64,000 nucleotides of DNA from Paenibacillus sp. HW567 (GTDB taxonomy: Bacteria; Bacillota; Bacilli; Paenibacillales; Paenibacillaceae): positions 1,544,546-1,608,545 of the forward strand of contig NZ_KB910518.1 in the NCBI RefSeq assembly GCF_000374185.1, given 5' to 3'. Below, in pieces: positions 18,501 to 28,017 of the stretch. The position numbers and the translations under genes are program-made. Every line of letters begins with the position of its first letter. Position 1 is the first letter of the stretch. The notes under the pieces were generated by a model. That model saw nothing but the letters and a program-made list of their open reading frames with translations, was not told the origin of the DNA and did not search any database.

Positions 18501-21500
18501 ATGAAAATTCGAGCTTCCTTAAGGAAATGGCGCCGCGGCAATATGAAGTGGCAAATCAATCTCTCACTGGTGCTGCTGCTGGTGATTTCTTATATTCCCG
18601 TTATTCCAAGTCTGGATAGATTCACATCTTCAGCCTATGCGGCTACGAACATGCGGATTGAGCCGAGTGAGCTGAACCCTGAATCGGGTGACAAGGTCAA
18701 AATTTCGTTCAGCTTCAACGCGGCGGATGACGGCCAGGAGAAGCATGATACGAAGATCAACCTCTGTACTCCGCAAAAAGACGGATCTGCCCCGCTTCTC
18801 GGGGAGCTGATCACGAGCGGTGTATATCCGACAAAAGCAAACGGCAGCTACATTGTGCATCAATACGAATGGGACGGGAAAATCGGGGGCGTACCGCTGG
18901 ATGAAGGGCGTTACAATATCTGCATCTCCCCTGCGGAATATAACGGGGTAGGCGTATATTACGGTCAAATCGCCAGCTTTGAGATTCTGGGCGGCGCTGA
19001 GACGCCTCCTCCGGCAGCCTTGCAGATCCGCCCGGCAGCTTCGGGCCAATCTGTGATCAGCGGAACAGCAAAACCGGGAGCCACACTGGAAGTAGAGCTT
19101 TATGATTCATCCAGCGGCGAAGAGAAGCTGTACAAGAATATTGCAGTCAACAGCGCTGGACAATGGAGCGAGCAGATCGGCATTCCGCTCAGTGAGACCA
19201 CGCATATCACAGCGAGAGCGGCGATAGACGGCCGGCTGTCCGGGTATTCGGAGCCACTGGCGGTGCTTCGTGCGCCTATGCCTGCTTTTTCCGTGACCTG
19301 GGAGGCCTTGGCAGCCTATTATTATAAGCTCGATTCTGTGCAGGCCATGAAGGAAAAAGCGCAGGAGCTCGCGGTACTAAATCAGTCGGCAACTTCGTCT
19401 GGAACAGTCAGCGGCTTGACCTCCATTCTGGTCAGCAATCCCCAGACCAGTGCGAATATCGCCAGCGGGGATCTGGCACAGTTCACAGAGTCCGCACTGA
19501 AGGACCGTCTGCGGATTGTAAATCCGTCTGGACAGTCGCCGGTTGATCCGGCCCGGGGGGATTTTGTCTACGCTACCGATTCGATCACTCTGCAGGCTTT
19601 GATGCCGCTGCAATTCGGGCTGAACTATTTAAGCCGTGATCCCTATAAGGGAGCGAATGGACTGGGCTGGCATCACAGCTATGAATGGAAGCTGACTCCG
19701 GTAGCTGACGGCAAGGTAGAGGTGATGAGCCCGAATGGCTCGCGTTTTGAATATGTGCCTTTGTCTGGAGGACGTTATCTAACGCCTCGCGGAACAGACT
19801 GGACACTGAATGCGCCATCTGCTGGCGTCTATAACCTGTCGTCACCGCAAGGAGACTTGTACAAGTTCAATGCCGAGGGGCTGCTGCAATCCATTGCGGA
19901 TTTGAATGGAAATTCGATTGCTTTTTCGTACACGGGAACCAAGCTGACTGCGGTAAGTACCGCCGGCGCTTCCCTGAACTTAAGCTATGACGGAGCAGGT
20001 AAGCTGACCTCTGTAAGTGATCCAGCAAGCCGCACAATGTCGTTCCATTACGATCCGGCGACCGGAGATATGACCTCCTACACCGATGTGGATGGGGCTA
20101 CAATTTCGCTTACTTACGATGACAGCCATCATGTGCTTAGCGTAACCGATGCCAAAGGGACCGCAAAGATGAGTGTCACCTATGATGACCATCAGCGTGT
20201 GACCGGCTTAACCGACTATTATGGAGAGACGAGTTCGTCAAGCTATCAAGGCCGTGTAGCTCCTGTTGTCCGGGAGGACGAGCCTGAGAACGGGGAGACG
20301 AAGATTGATCCTGAGAGCGGCCGGGACATTCCGGAAGCGGCTGAAGTGATTTTATCAGGTACAATGAACAATTTGGCTCACGCTCCGGCTTACCGGAAGG
20401 TAGATAGACTGAAGCCGCTGATTGCCGACTATCTTGCAGGCAGCATTGGAACCATTGAAGGCAAGCGGGATTCTTTTATGGCTTCTGCAGTTTCCATAGG
20501 GAGCGGAGATATTCCGGCAATTCAACAAGCGATTGCTGCCAGCAAATCTTCTCCGGTTGTCATTAGTGCGGGTCATTTGAATGTAGAAGAGAGTGTGACC
20601 TTCGGATCGCCAAGCAAGCCGGTAGTTCTGATTGTGGACGGGATGAATACGAACCGCGATATTACCGTGCGTGTATACGGGACACTGATTTTGAAGCAGG
20701 GCCTGAATGCCAATACCAAGCTGGCGCTGGATGTGCAGAAGGTGCAAGGCTTATACGGCAATCTGTGGTCCGGCGGAACGATACATCTCAATAATGATTC
20801 CTCCGTTACTGTAGCGGATACGCTGCAAACTGGCAGTCTGACCTACAACAGCGGTGGACTTACCATTGATGCACAGCGGATTCTAATCGCCGGAGATTTG
20901 TCGATCAACACCCGTGTAGAGATGAACATTGCCCAGGAAATGGTGGTTGGCGGCATTGTCTCGAATAACCAGACCGCGAATCTGACTGTAACGGGCGGAG
21001 ATTTGTTTGTTCGTGATAACGTCAGTGTCAACAATAATCTGAATGTGCAGACAGGCGGTCTGTTCGCCATCGGCGGAGATATGACCCCGAACCAGACACC
21101 TATCGTTCATACGGGCGTAGGGTCGGGTAAAACCATTCTGACCTATTCGGAGAGCGGTGCAAGCGGTGGAAGTTCCGGGAATGCAAAATCGGCCAGTGCC
21201 GCCGGACTAGCTACATCCATCGCCACCACCGTCAACAAGACCACATGGTCCAATGCGCTTCAACAGGATACAACATATGTGTGGAACAACAACTTTCAGG
21301 TCGCCCAGCGTCAAGCGGCAAATGGAGCTATTGTCAAATACAGCTATGATACCAGCGACCGTGTCACCGGGATAACCGATGCGAGCGGCAACAAAAAGAA
21401 ATTAGCGTATGACGAGCGCGGGAATATGACGCAGACGACGGACGAGAATGGTCACTCAACTCTCACACGTTATAATGCTCTGAACCGCCCGGTTGAAGAG

Positions 21501-24500
21501 ATAGACGCTCTCGGCAAACGCTCCGCTTATGCGTACGATACAGCAGGCAATCTTGTCAAAAGCACGGATGCGCTCGGCAGCGCAGTAACCATAGCCAGAG
21601 ACAGCAAAGGAGTTCCTGTCTCCGTAACAGATGCCGAAGGGCATACAACGGCGTATACCAACGATGCTGATGGCTTCGCGAAGGAAATCAAGGACCCGAG
21701 CGGATACAGCACAATAATTGAGCGTGACAGCCTACACCGCACGATTGGAATAGCCGATGATGAAGGCAAGCTGCAAAGCGTTGAATATGATAAAAAAGAC
21801 CGTGCAGTTGCCGTTACCAACGCGCTTGACCAAAAGAGCAGCGTCACCTACGATGCCAACGGCAATCTGGAGGAACGTACAGATGAAGTCGGGTCCAAGA
21901 CGACCAACTCCTATCAGGTATACCGCTTAAGCGGTACGGAGGATGCGCTTCAGAACAGCACCAGCACAACTTATGACGCGCTTGGGCGGGTCACTGAAGA
22001 ACGGGATGAGGCTGGAGCCGCAACAGCTTACAGCTACGATAGTGTTGGTCAACTGAAAGAGGTTACTGATGCTGACGGCCAGACCAACACTTTTACCTAC
22101 GATGACAACGGAAATATGCTCACCAAGAAGGACGGGAAAGGCAATACCACCACCTATACTTACAGCAAGCGCAATGAGCTTCTAAGTGTAACTGATCCGC
22201 TTGGGGCCAAGATCCGGTATCGCTATGATGCAGCAGGCAACAAGATTAAAGAAACAGATGGACTGGGCAACAGCACATACTACGACTACAATGCGCTTGG
22301 GCAACGGGTAAAAGTCACCGATGCGCTGGGGGCCGTGACCGAATATCAATATGATAAGAACGGCAACCAGACCGCTGTCATTGACCCTAACCATTCCATC
22401 TGGACAACCAAATATGACAGCCGGGGTCTGGATGCGGGAACGATTAATCCTTTGAATGAAGAAACGGAAGTTGCCCGCAATGCGCGGGGGCTGATGACCG
22501 AATTCACAGATGCGGCAGGCCAGAAGACCGCCTACGAATACGATGCGCTGGGACGGAATACGCTGGTCCGTAATGCACTGGGGTATGAAACCTCCTATAT
22601 CTACGATGCCCAAGGCAATGTAGAGAAAATTATGGATGCGAATCATCATGAAACTGCTTTTACGTATGATCCGCTTGGCCGGTTAACAGATGTGAAGAAT
22701 GCAGAGGGCAACAGCACCCACTACTCCTATGACGCCTCCGGCAATTTGCTGGACAAGACTAATGCTCTTGGAGCCAAGACCTCCTACCGTTACGATGCTT
22801 TGAACCGTGTAAGTGAATCGGTGAACCCGCTGCTGGAAAAGACTTCGCTGACCTATGATGAGAACGGCAACCTGCTGAAGGTCACTGAACCGGACAACAA
22901 CACAACCGTATACGCCTATAATGCAGGCAATCAACTGGAGCAGGTTAAGCACGGTAACGATCCCGCAGTAAAATATGAATATGACCTCGCGGGACGCCGC
23001 TCCAAAATGACAGACAGCACCGGGGATACGCGGTATACGTATGACGCGCTAAACCGGCTAACGTCGGTCATTGACCCGCGCGGCAACAACGTACGGTATG
23101 AATGGACCGCAACCGGCCAACGCAGCCGGATCATTTACCCGGACAACTCCGTGGTCAGCTATGACTACGACAAGCTTAACCGGATCAAGCAGGTGACAGA
23201 TGCCCAGAACGGGATCACCAGCTACCAATATGATGCGGCCGGACGCCTGACCGAGAAGCTGCTTCCCAACAGCGGCCGGAGTACCTACAGCTATGACAGC
23301 GCTGGACAATTGCTGGAGATGAAGCATGAGGCGCCGGGCGGAGCGCTTTTGGAGCAACTGACCTATGTCTATGATCCTGTAGGGAACAAAACGCATATGG
23401 AACGCCAGGAAAGTGGCAGCGATGAGGATAATCCGACCGGCGCACAGCGTCCGGCAGACATCTCGGATTATGCCTACGATGCACTGAACCAACTGGTTCA
23501 GGTACAGAAGCAGAACGGCTCCCAAGTCGTCTACTCCTACGACACCGTGGGTAACCGCCTGAGTAAAGAAACAACAGAAGCCGGAGTTACCGCTACAGAG
23601 CAGTACACTTACGATGCTGCGAACAAGCTGACCCATTTTGAAAAAGGCAATGACTATAAGGATTATGCCTACGATAAGCGCGGCAATCTGCTGGAAGTGA
23701 CCGGCATAGATAGCAAAGCGGCACTGAGCCTATTCACGGCACAAGCCAACGCGAAAAAGATTACAGTTCCAGATAGTGTATATACGGATTCGGATGCAAG
23801 TGGACCCGGGCGATTAGATCCGCTGTCATCGCTTGCAGATCCAGCCTCGAGTCCTGCCGGAGCTTCAGCATCCGGACTGCCGGATGCGAAGCTGAAAGCA
23901 GGGGTAACGGAAGAGGTCTACGGGGCAGACGAAGTACTGAATCCCGAAGATCTGCTGAAGGCTGCGCTGGCAGCAGGCCCGCAGGTACTGGAGAGCAACC
24001 GCTGGGATGCATCCAACCGCCTGATCGGCAACACCAACGTATCCGGCGACATTACCACCTACAAGTATGACGGTGACGGCAACCGTGTCAGCATGCGGAC
24101 CGCCATCGGGGACGGTGCGATTCAGGATGCGTACCCGTCCGGCAATCCTGCGGGCAACCGGGATGGCTGGGAGCCGCAGTTCAAGAAGCGGCAACTGGAC
24201 ATTTATTTCACCAATGACATCACCATGAGCATTCCACAGCCTTTGACCGCAACCGGAGCAGAAGGACAGAACTGGAAGCAGTCCTATGTCTACGGAGCCG
24301 GTGAAGAGCGGATCAGCATGAGTTATTTGGTCAGCGGGGACGAGAGCAACGATTGGGAGAAGACTGCAGGAGCCAGCGGAGCGGGTGCGGCGGCAGGTGC
24401 GCCGAAGACCCTCTTTTATCTCAGTGATGCCCAAGGCAGTGTCATCGGGCTGGAAGGCCAGGACGGCAGCGTTTCCGCCCGGTACCGCTACGATGAATTT

Positions 24501-25445
24501 GGCGTCGCCGAGAACCCGGAGAAATTCGACCTGAACGGGTCCGGCCCGGACAACTTGTTCGGCTACACCAGCCTGGGCTATGATTACTACAGCGGCTACT
24601 CCCATGCGCAGGCGCGGGATTTTGACTCCAGTGTGGGGCGGTTTATAAATGAGGATACGTACGAAGGGGAAGTGACAAATCCGCTGAGCTTGAATTTGTA
24701 TTCGTATGTGCAGAATAATCCGTTGCGGTATACGGATCCAAGTGGGCATACATCGGAAGGGTATGTAGTAGATAGTTTAATACAACTTGCTAGAAAGAAA
24801 GGGAAAAATTCTGAATCGTATTGGAATATTAGATCCTTTCTAGGGGGACAAGCCTTGAAATTTTTCCCTGATGCAAGGGAAGATGGAAATAATACGTTTA
24901 AATATCTTTATAATATGGCAACAATGACCAGTGTTATTCAATCGGATAATACACTTGGCAAAGCTGATTGGGCCAAACAAATATTAATAGAGGCATTTCA
25001 ACGTCAAAGTGATTATGAATTAGCTGAATTTGATATGTATTTAAGTGGTCTACTCGTTACATTAGACCTGAATATGCCTAAAATGCCTAAAACCAGTTCT
25101 TATGTGAGCATTGCCGAGTTAGGGATAGGAGGAGAAGTAAAACTTGCGCAAATAATTGGAGGTGGAAGAGCAAATGAATATTTCAGCACGAGTCTTGGAG
25201 GAAGATATATTGATGTTTTATCAGAAGGAATTGCTTACGAATCTAAAGTTGGTTATGTGCAATATGCGCCTAGTAGTCTTGCTTGGAAACAGATGTTGAA
25301 GGATGCTGAACTTATTAATAAAAAAGAAATAAAGGGAGCAACATGGTACTTCTTCAGGAGTTCCAGAACTGGAAAAATAGGTGCTGATCAACGCTTTTTG
25401 GATGAGTTAACCAAACGGGGGATAAAATATATTATATACGATTAA
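18501..25445 (+). CDS. Giant Rhs/YD-repeat toxin with PD-(D/E)xK-like nuclease tip
   Basis: This 2314-residue protein starts at ATG 18501 after AGGAGATG. A signal-like N-terminus (about 1-48) and Ig-like region come first. Near 345 a DUF6531-type start (SPVDPARGDFVYATDSITL) precedes YD repeats (about 440-600). An insert of ~260 residues (617-876) consists of short beta strands with Gly/Asn turns, like a bactofilin or beta-helix. Dozens of YD repeats then run to ~1800, and the core YSGYSHAQARDFDSSVGRF leads to DPSGH near 2081. The tip is AT-rich: a pretoxin helix region (YWNIRSFLGGQALKFFPDA), then RYIDVLSEGIAYESKVGY, whose Asp and ExK spacing fits a PD-(D/E)xK nuclease (about 2237-2249). It is followed by its immunity gene. 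Export with SLH-aided display is inferred. Confidence 0.93.
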   Translation: MKIRASLRKWRRGNMKWQINLSLVLLLVISYIPVIPSLDRFTSSAYAATNMRIEPSELNPESGDKVKISFSFNAADDGQEKHDTKINLCTPQKDGSAPLLGELITSGVYPTKANGSYIVHQYEWDGKIGGVPLDEGRYNICISPAEYNGVGVYYGQIASFEILGGAETPPPAALQIRPAASGQSVISGTAKPGATLEVELYDSSSGEEKLYKNIAVNSAGQWSEQIGIPLSETTHITARAAIDGRLSGYSEPLAVLRAPMPAFSVTWEALAAYYYKLDSVQAMKEKAQELAVLNQSATSSGTVSGLTSILVSNPQTSANIASGDLAQFTESALKDRLRIVNPSGQSPVDPARGDFVYATDSITLQALMPLQFGLNYLSRDPYKGANGLGWHHSYEWKLTPVADGKVEVMSPNGSRFEYVPLSGGRYLTPRGTDWTLNAPSAGVYNLSSPQGDLYKFNAEGLLQSIADLNGNSIAFSYTGTKLTAVSTAGASLNLSYDGAGKLTSVSDPASRTMSFHYDPATGDMTSYTDVDGATISLTYDDSHHVLSVTDAKGTAKMSVTYDDHQRVTGLTDYYGETSSSSYQGRVAPVVREDEPENGETKIDPESGRDIPEAAEVILSGTMNNLAHAPAYRKVDRLKPLIADYLAGSIGTIEGKRDSFMASAVSIGSGDIPAIQQAIAASKSSPVVISAGHLNVEESVTFGSPSKPVVLIVDGMNTNRDITVRVYGTLILKQGLNANTKLALDVQKVQGLYGNLWSGGTIHLNNDSSVTVADTLQTGSLTYNSGGLTIDAQRILIAGDLSINTRVEMNIAQEMVVGGIVSNNQTANLTVTGGDLFVRDNVSVNNNLNVQTGGLFAIGGDMTPNQTPIVHTGVGSGKTILTYSESGASGGSSGNAKSASAAGLATSIATTVNKTTWSNALQQDTTYVWNNNFQVAQRQAANGAIVKYSYDTSDRVTGITDASGNKKKLAYDERGNMTQTTDENGHSTLTRYNALNRPVEEIDALGKRSAYAYDTAGNLVKSTDALGSAVTIARDSKGVPVSVTDAEGHTTAYTNDADGFAKEIKDPSGYSTIIERDSLHRTIGIADDEGKLQSVEYDKKDRAVAVTNALDQKSSVTYDANGNLEERTDEVGSKTTNSYQVYRLSGTEDALQNSTSTTYDALGRVTEERDEAGAATAYSYDSVGQLKEVTDADGQTNTFTYDDNGNMLTKKDGKGNTTTYTYSKRNELLSVTDPLGAKIRYRYDAAGNKIKETDGLGNSTYYDYNALGQRVKVTDALGAVTEYQYDKNGNQTAVIDPNHSIWTTKYDSRGLDAGTINPLNEETEVARNARGLMTEFTDAAGQKTAYEYDALGRNTLVRNALGYETSYIYDAQGNVEKIMDANHHETAFTYDPLGRLTDVKNAEGNSTHYSYDASGNLLDKTNALGAKTSYRYDALNRVSESVNPLLEKTSLTYDENGNLLKVTEPDNNTTVYAYNAGNQLEQVKHGNDPAVKYEYDLAGRRSKMTDSTGDTRYTYDALNRLTSVIDPRGNNVRYEWTATGQRSRIIYPDNSVVSYDYDKLNRIKQVTDAQNGITSYQYDAAGRLTEKLLPNSGRSTYSYDSAGQLLEMKHEAPGGALLEQLTYVYDPVGNKTHMERQESGSDEDNPTGAQRPADISDYAYDALNQLVQVQKQNGSQVVYSYDTVGNRLSKETTEAGVTATEQYTYDAANKLTHFEKGNDYKDYAYDKRGNLLEVTGIDSKAALSLFTAQANAKKITVPDSVYTDSDASGPGRLDPLSSLADPASSPAGASASGLPDAKLKAGVTEEVYGADEVLNPEDLLKAALAAGPQVLESNRWDASNRLIGNTNVSGDITTYKYDGDGNRVSMRTAIGDGAIQDAYPSGNPAGNRDGWEPQFKKRQLDIYFTNDITMSIPQPLTATGAEGQNWKQSYVYGAGEERISMSYLVSGDESNDWEKTAGASGAGAAAGAPKTLFYLSDAQGSVIGLEGQDGSVSARYRYDEFGVAENPEKFDLNGSGPDNLFGYTSLGYDYYSGYSHAQARDFDSSVGRFINEDTYEGEVTNPLSLNLYSYVQNNPLRYTDPSGHTSEGYVVDSLIQLARKKGKNSESYWNIRSFLGGQALKFFPDAREDGNNTFKYLYNMATMTSVIQSDNTLGKADWAKQILIEAFQRQSDYELAEFDMYLSGLLVTLDLNMPKMPKTSSYVSIAELGIGGEVKLAQIIGGGRANEYFSTSLGGRYIDVLSEGIAYESKVGYVQYAPSSLAWKQMLKDAELINKKEIKGATWYFFRSSRTGKIGADQRFLDELTKRGIKYIIYD

Positions 25446-25459
25446 TGAGGTGAGCTATT

Positions 25460-26038
25460 TTGTATCCGAAGTTAGTTGCGCCATTTGAAATTATTCCATT
25501 TGAAATGATGACAAAAAAAGAAGCCAAGCATTACTTCGATTGGTTTATTTCACAGATACCAATTAGGATTAAGACATTAACTGCACATTATGTAGATACG
25601 ATGGGTGGGGAGCAAAAGGAATTAAATTTATCACAGGAATCACTGATTAGACTCTGGACATGGTTCACCCAGCGGATAGAAATGGTGCCGAAAACGGAAG
25701 AAGAACTGGAAGAAGAGATAGGCAGGGTTCCACATTGGCTTAAAGAAGAAGTTTCTAGCAACACCTTGAAGTTCAGCGAGATAACCAGTTCATTAATTAT
25801 TGATGTGGGTATCTATTTTGGATCAGTGTTTATAAATGAAATACAAACATTGGAGTGGGGGATAGTTCACAAGCCTAAAAAATATGTGTATGTAAATCAA
25901 CCTATAGTAATAGGCTTTAAAAATGCCGGTCTAAATCCTGTGACAGTTGTTAACAATTGTTCGCTTATAGAATTGGAACAAGATCCAGACGGTAATCGCC
26001 TTTTTGATTTGTTTAATGTTTGGAGAGATTATTTATAA
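25460..26038 (+). CDS. Immunity protein for the Rhs nuclease tip
   Basis: This 192-residue protein starts at TTG 25460, six bases after GAGGTGAG and 12 bp behind the toxin stop. It is AT-rich like the toxin tip, cytosolic, and mixed alpha/beta (PTEEELEEEIGRVPHWLKEE; SSLIIDVGIYFGSVFINE). It looks like one of the widespread immunity families behind Bacillus and Paenibacillus polymorphic toxins, but I cannot name it. Position makes it the cognate antitoxin of the main Rhs protein. A terminator follows. Confidence 0.75.
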   Translation: MYPKLVAPFEIIPFEMMTKKEAKHYFDWFISQIPIRIKTLTAHYVDTMGGEQKELNLSQESLIRLWTWFTQRIEMVPKTEEELEEEIGRVPHWLKEEVSSNTLKFSEITSSLIIDVGIYFGSVFINEIQTLEWGIVHKPKKYVYVNQPIVIGFKNAGLNPVTVVNNCSLIELEQDPDGNRLFDLFNVWRDYL

Positions 26039-26050
26039 AGGTACTGTATC

Positions 26051-26087
26051 AACCACACGTAGTTTATAACTATGTGTGGTTTTCTTT
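26051..26087 (+). terminator. Terminator after the primary immunity gene
   Basis: CCACACGTAGTT...AACTATGTGTGG (26053-26079) forms a long stem, followed by TTTTCTTTT. It closes the expressed riboswitch-SLH-Rhs-immunity unit. Confidence 0.88.
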
Positions 26088-26130
26088 TGTCGATAGTAAT
26101 CTATACAGAACACGCTCTGTGCCAGACGTA

Positions 26131-27104
26131 CCGAGAATCCGGAGAAATTCGACCTGAACTGGTCCGGCCCAGACAACTTGTTCGGTTACACCAGCCTGGG
26201 CTATGATTACTACAGCGGCTACTCCCATGCGCAGGCACGGGATTTTGACTCCAGTGTCGGGCGGTTTATCAGCGAGGATACGTACGAAGGAGATATTAAT
26301 AATCCCTAGACGTTGAATTTGTATACGTATGTGCAGAATAATCCGTTAAGATATACAGATCCAAGTGGACATAAAATTTCTGGGAAATTAGGTATGGGAT
26401 TTGCTTCCTCTGCCAGCACGGTTAAAGTTAAGATCAAGAAGGCTCGTGCTGGAGGAGTAGGTTCAAAAGTATATTGGGATGCTAAAGCATGGCTTGGTTC
26501 GCAAGCTAAATGATTTTTCCCGAACGCAAAAAAAGACAATAATAACTACTTTAAGTACCTGTTCAACATGGCTACAAAGACCAGTAATAATCCGAAAGAT
26601 AACACGGATGGAAAAGCAGGCTGGGCTGAAAATGTAATGGCTGCGATGTTCGCTAAAGAAAGAAGCTGGCAGATCAATGACACTTTAAATGCTTGGTCAT
26701 TTGCTTTACCTGAAGTACAATTGGTCAAGGTTGTTCCCAGGGCAGCAGTAATTGTAGAAGATACAGCCGCGAGCATAATAGTTGGAAGCAAGACAGAAAG
26801 ATTTGCATTAGGTTTAACAGATTATTTAGACGAGTTTGCATCCGTTCACGGAGCAAAGACTTGGAAGAACTATCCGAATGTGGAAAGTTGGCAATCTACA
26901 GTATTGAATAATCTTAAGAATCCCAATGTGCAAATTGTTTTTAATTTAACTGATGTAAATGTTTGGGCTGGTGTTACAAGAGCAGCAAGAGGTGCTGGTG
27001 GTCCCACAGATTGGGAACTACTGCAAATTAAGAATAATTTACAATGGTGGGATAAAATTAAATGGTTTATTGATGGTATTGAGGTTCCAAATCCATTCCA
27101 ATAA
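26131..27104 (+). pseudogene. Displaced Rhs core with orphan toxin tip, two nonsense codons
   Basis: From 26131 the DNA is almost identical to the core of the main Rhs gene (24507 onward) for ~165 bp and continues in frame through DPSGH. TAG at 26307-26309 and TGA after GSQAK (about 26511-26513) interrupt one otherwise continuous frame to 27104. The region after DPSGH shares the pretoxin domain of the main protein (YWDAKAWLGSQA-FFPNAKKDNNN, FKYLFNMATKTS), but the last ~120 residues differ (LTDYLDEFASVHGAKTWKN ... KWFIDGIEVPNPFQ). The toxin family is not recognised. There is no start codon, so it is a silent donor for recombination, further silenced by the stops. Confidence 0.85.
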
Positions 27105-27115
27105 AAAGAAAGAAG

Positions 27116-27478
27116 ATGATTACTATTTTAAGTAATTTAGAAAAAAGAAAATTTCAATTCTGGCACTATAAAGTGAGTCATGGAGAATTACTTATTAGAA
27201 GTCCGAAGAGTGATAAGTACCCTGAAAATATTGATATATTGTTTTTTGATGTTAAATATGTGGAATTACCTAGATTCTTACCTGATTTAAAAATTGAGGA
27301 AGCGAGCGATGAGGATGTTAAATATGTGGATGAAAAGCTACAAAAAGAAACTAAAACTAATGACATAGTTGTTTTGTTGTCTAATGGAAATCGTTATTTA
27401 GTTGTTTCTAGTATAATGAAAATAGTTGAAAATGATTTGGATTTATTTGAATTACCATTTGAAAATTTGAAGTACTAG
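27116..27478 (+). CDS. Immunity protein of the silent tip
   Basis: This 120-residue cytosolic protein starts at ATG 27116, nine bases after the orphan tip stop, with an AAAGAAAGAAG ribosome site. It is AT-rich and acidic, with a clear alternation of strands and helices (NIDILFFDVKYVELPRFL; NDIVVLLSNGNRYLVVSS). The family is not recognised. Its frame is intact although the paired toxin carries nonsense codons, which suggests selection for immunity alone. Confidence 0.65.
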   Translation: MITILSNLEKRKFQFWHYKVSHGELLIRSPKSDKYPENIDILFFDVKYVELPRFLPDLKIEEASDEDVKYVDEKLQKETKTNDIVVLLSNGNRYLVVSSIMKIVENDLDLFELPFENLKY

Positions 27479-27551
27479 CTTGCAGCAAAAAGCGAAAGTG
27501 AACCACAAGCGACTAACCCTCGTTTGTGGTCTTCTTTGCTTCACCGAAATC

Positions 27552-27749
27552 GCCGAAAACCCGGACAACTTGTTCGGCTACATCAGCCTGGGCTATGATT
27601 ACTACAGCGGCTACTCCCATGCGCAGGCGCGGAATTTTGACTCCGTCGTTATGAATTTTTTGGAGTGTATGAGCCATATGGTGCCGGATATGCGGCTGAA
27701 ATGTAATAAGATGGAAGTTGGGTATCGGTGTGTAAATACATTCCAATAA
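27552..27749 (+). pseudogene. Third Rhs core copy fused to a short toxin tail
   Basis: GCCGAAAACCCGG at 27552 to TTTTGACTCC near 27644 repeats the Rhs core (YSGYSHAQARNFDS). Relative to the copy at 24507 it lacks a stretch between two CCGGA motifs, which looks like a slippage deletion. It then joins a short unrelated end (MNFLECMSHMV ... RCVNTFQ, stop at 27749) without the DPSGH junction, so most of a toxin cassette was deleted. Confidence 0.75.
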
Positions 27750-27771
27750 ATGCGATAGTGGGGTGGGTTCC

Positions 27772-27933
27772 ATGACAAATGAAGTTGAATTAAGGAAGGA
27801 AATATCGTCGATTGTTCATATAATTCTTATTTTGATTAGGAAAGACAGATTTATACCAAATGGAGAAACGTCAATGTTGATTGATTATTTGGATGATTTA
27901 AAAATATTCACTAAAGGAAGAGATGATATATGA
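27772..27933 (+). CDS. Small protein (53 aa) in immunity array
   Basis: ATG 27772 follows GGGGTGGG and opens 53 codons (MTNEVELRKEISSIVHIILI ... FTKGRDDI) with the look of a helical protein. The spacing and ribosome site are good, and its stop overlaps the next start (ATATGA). It may be a small immunity protein or the remainder of one. No family recognised. Confidence 0.45.
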   Translation: MTNEVELRKEISSIVHIILILIRKDRFIPNGETSMLIDYLDDLKIFTKGRDDI

Positions 27934-28013
27934 CTGTTTATGATTTGGTAAACCAAAGAATGATAAAATTCACATTGAACGGTAATGATCTACCATTACC
28001 AAGACAGAGGTGA
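27930..28013 (+). CDS. Very short translationally coupled ORF
   Basis: ATG 27930 overlaps the previous stop and encodes 27 residues (MTVYDLVNQRMIKFTLNGND...), ending just before the next gene's ribosome site. It could be a decayed N-terminus or a coupling leader. Only start overlap and composition support it. Confidence 0.25.
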   Translation: MTVYDLVNQRMIKFTLNGNDLPLPRQR

Positions 28014-28017
28014 GAAT

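Noticed and set aside
23865..24749. 294-codon antisense frame inside the giant Rhs gene
   Set aside because: A shadow of the repetitive Rhs coding sequence, as are the other minus-strand frames between 18.6 and 24.7 kb.
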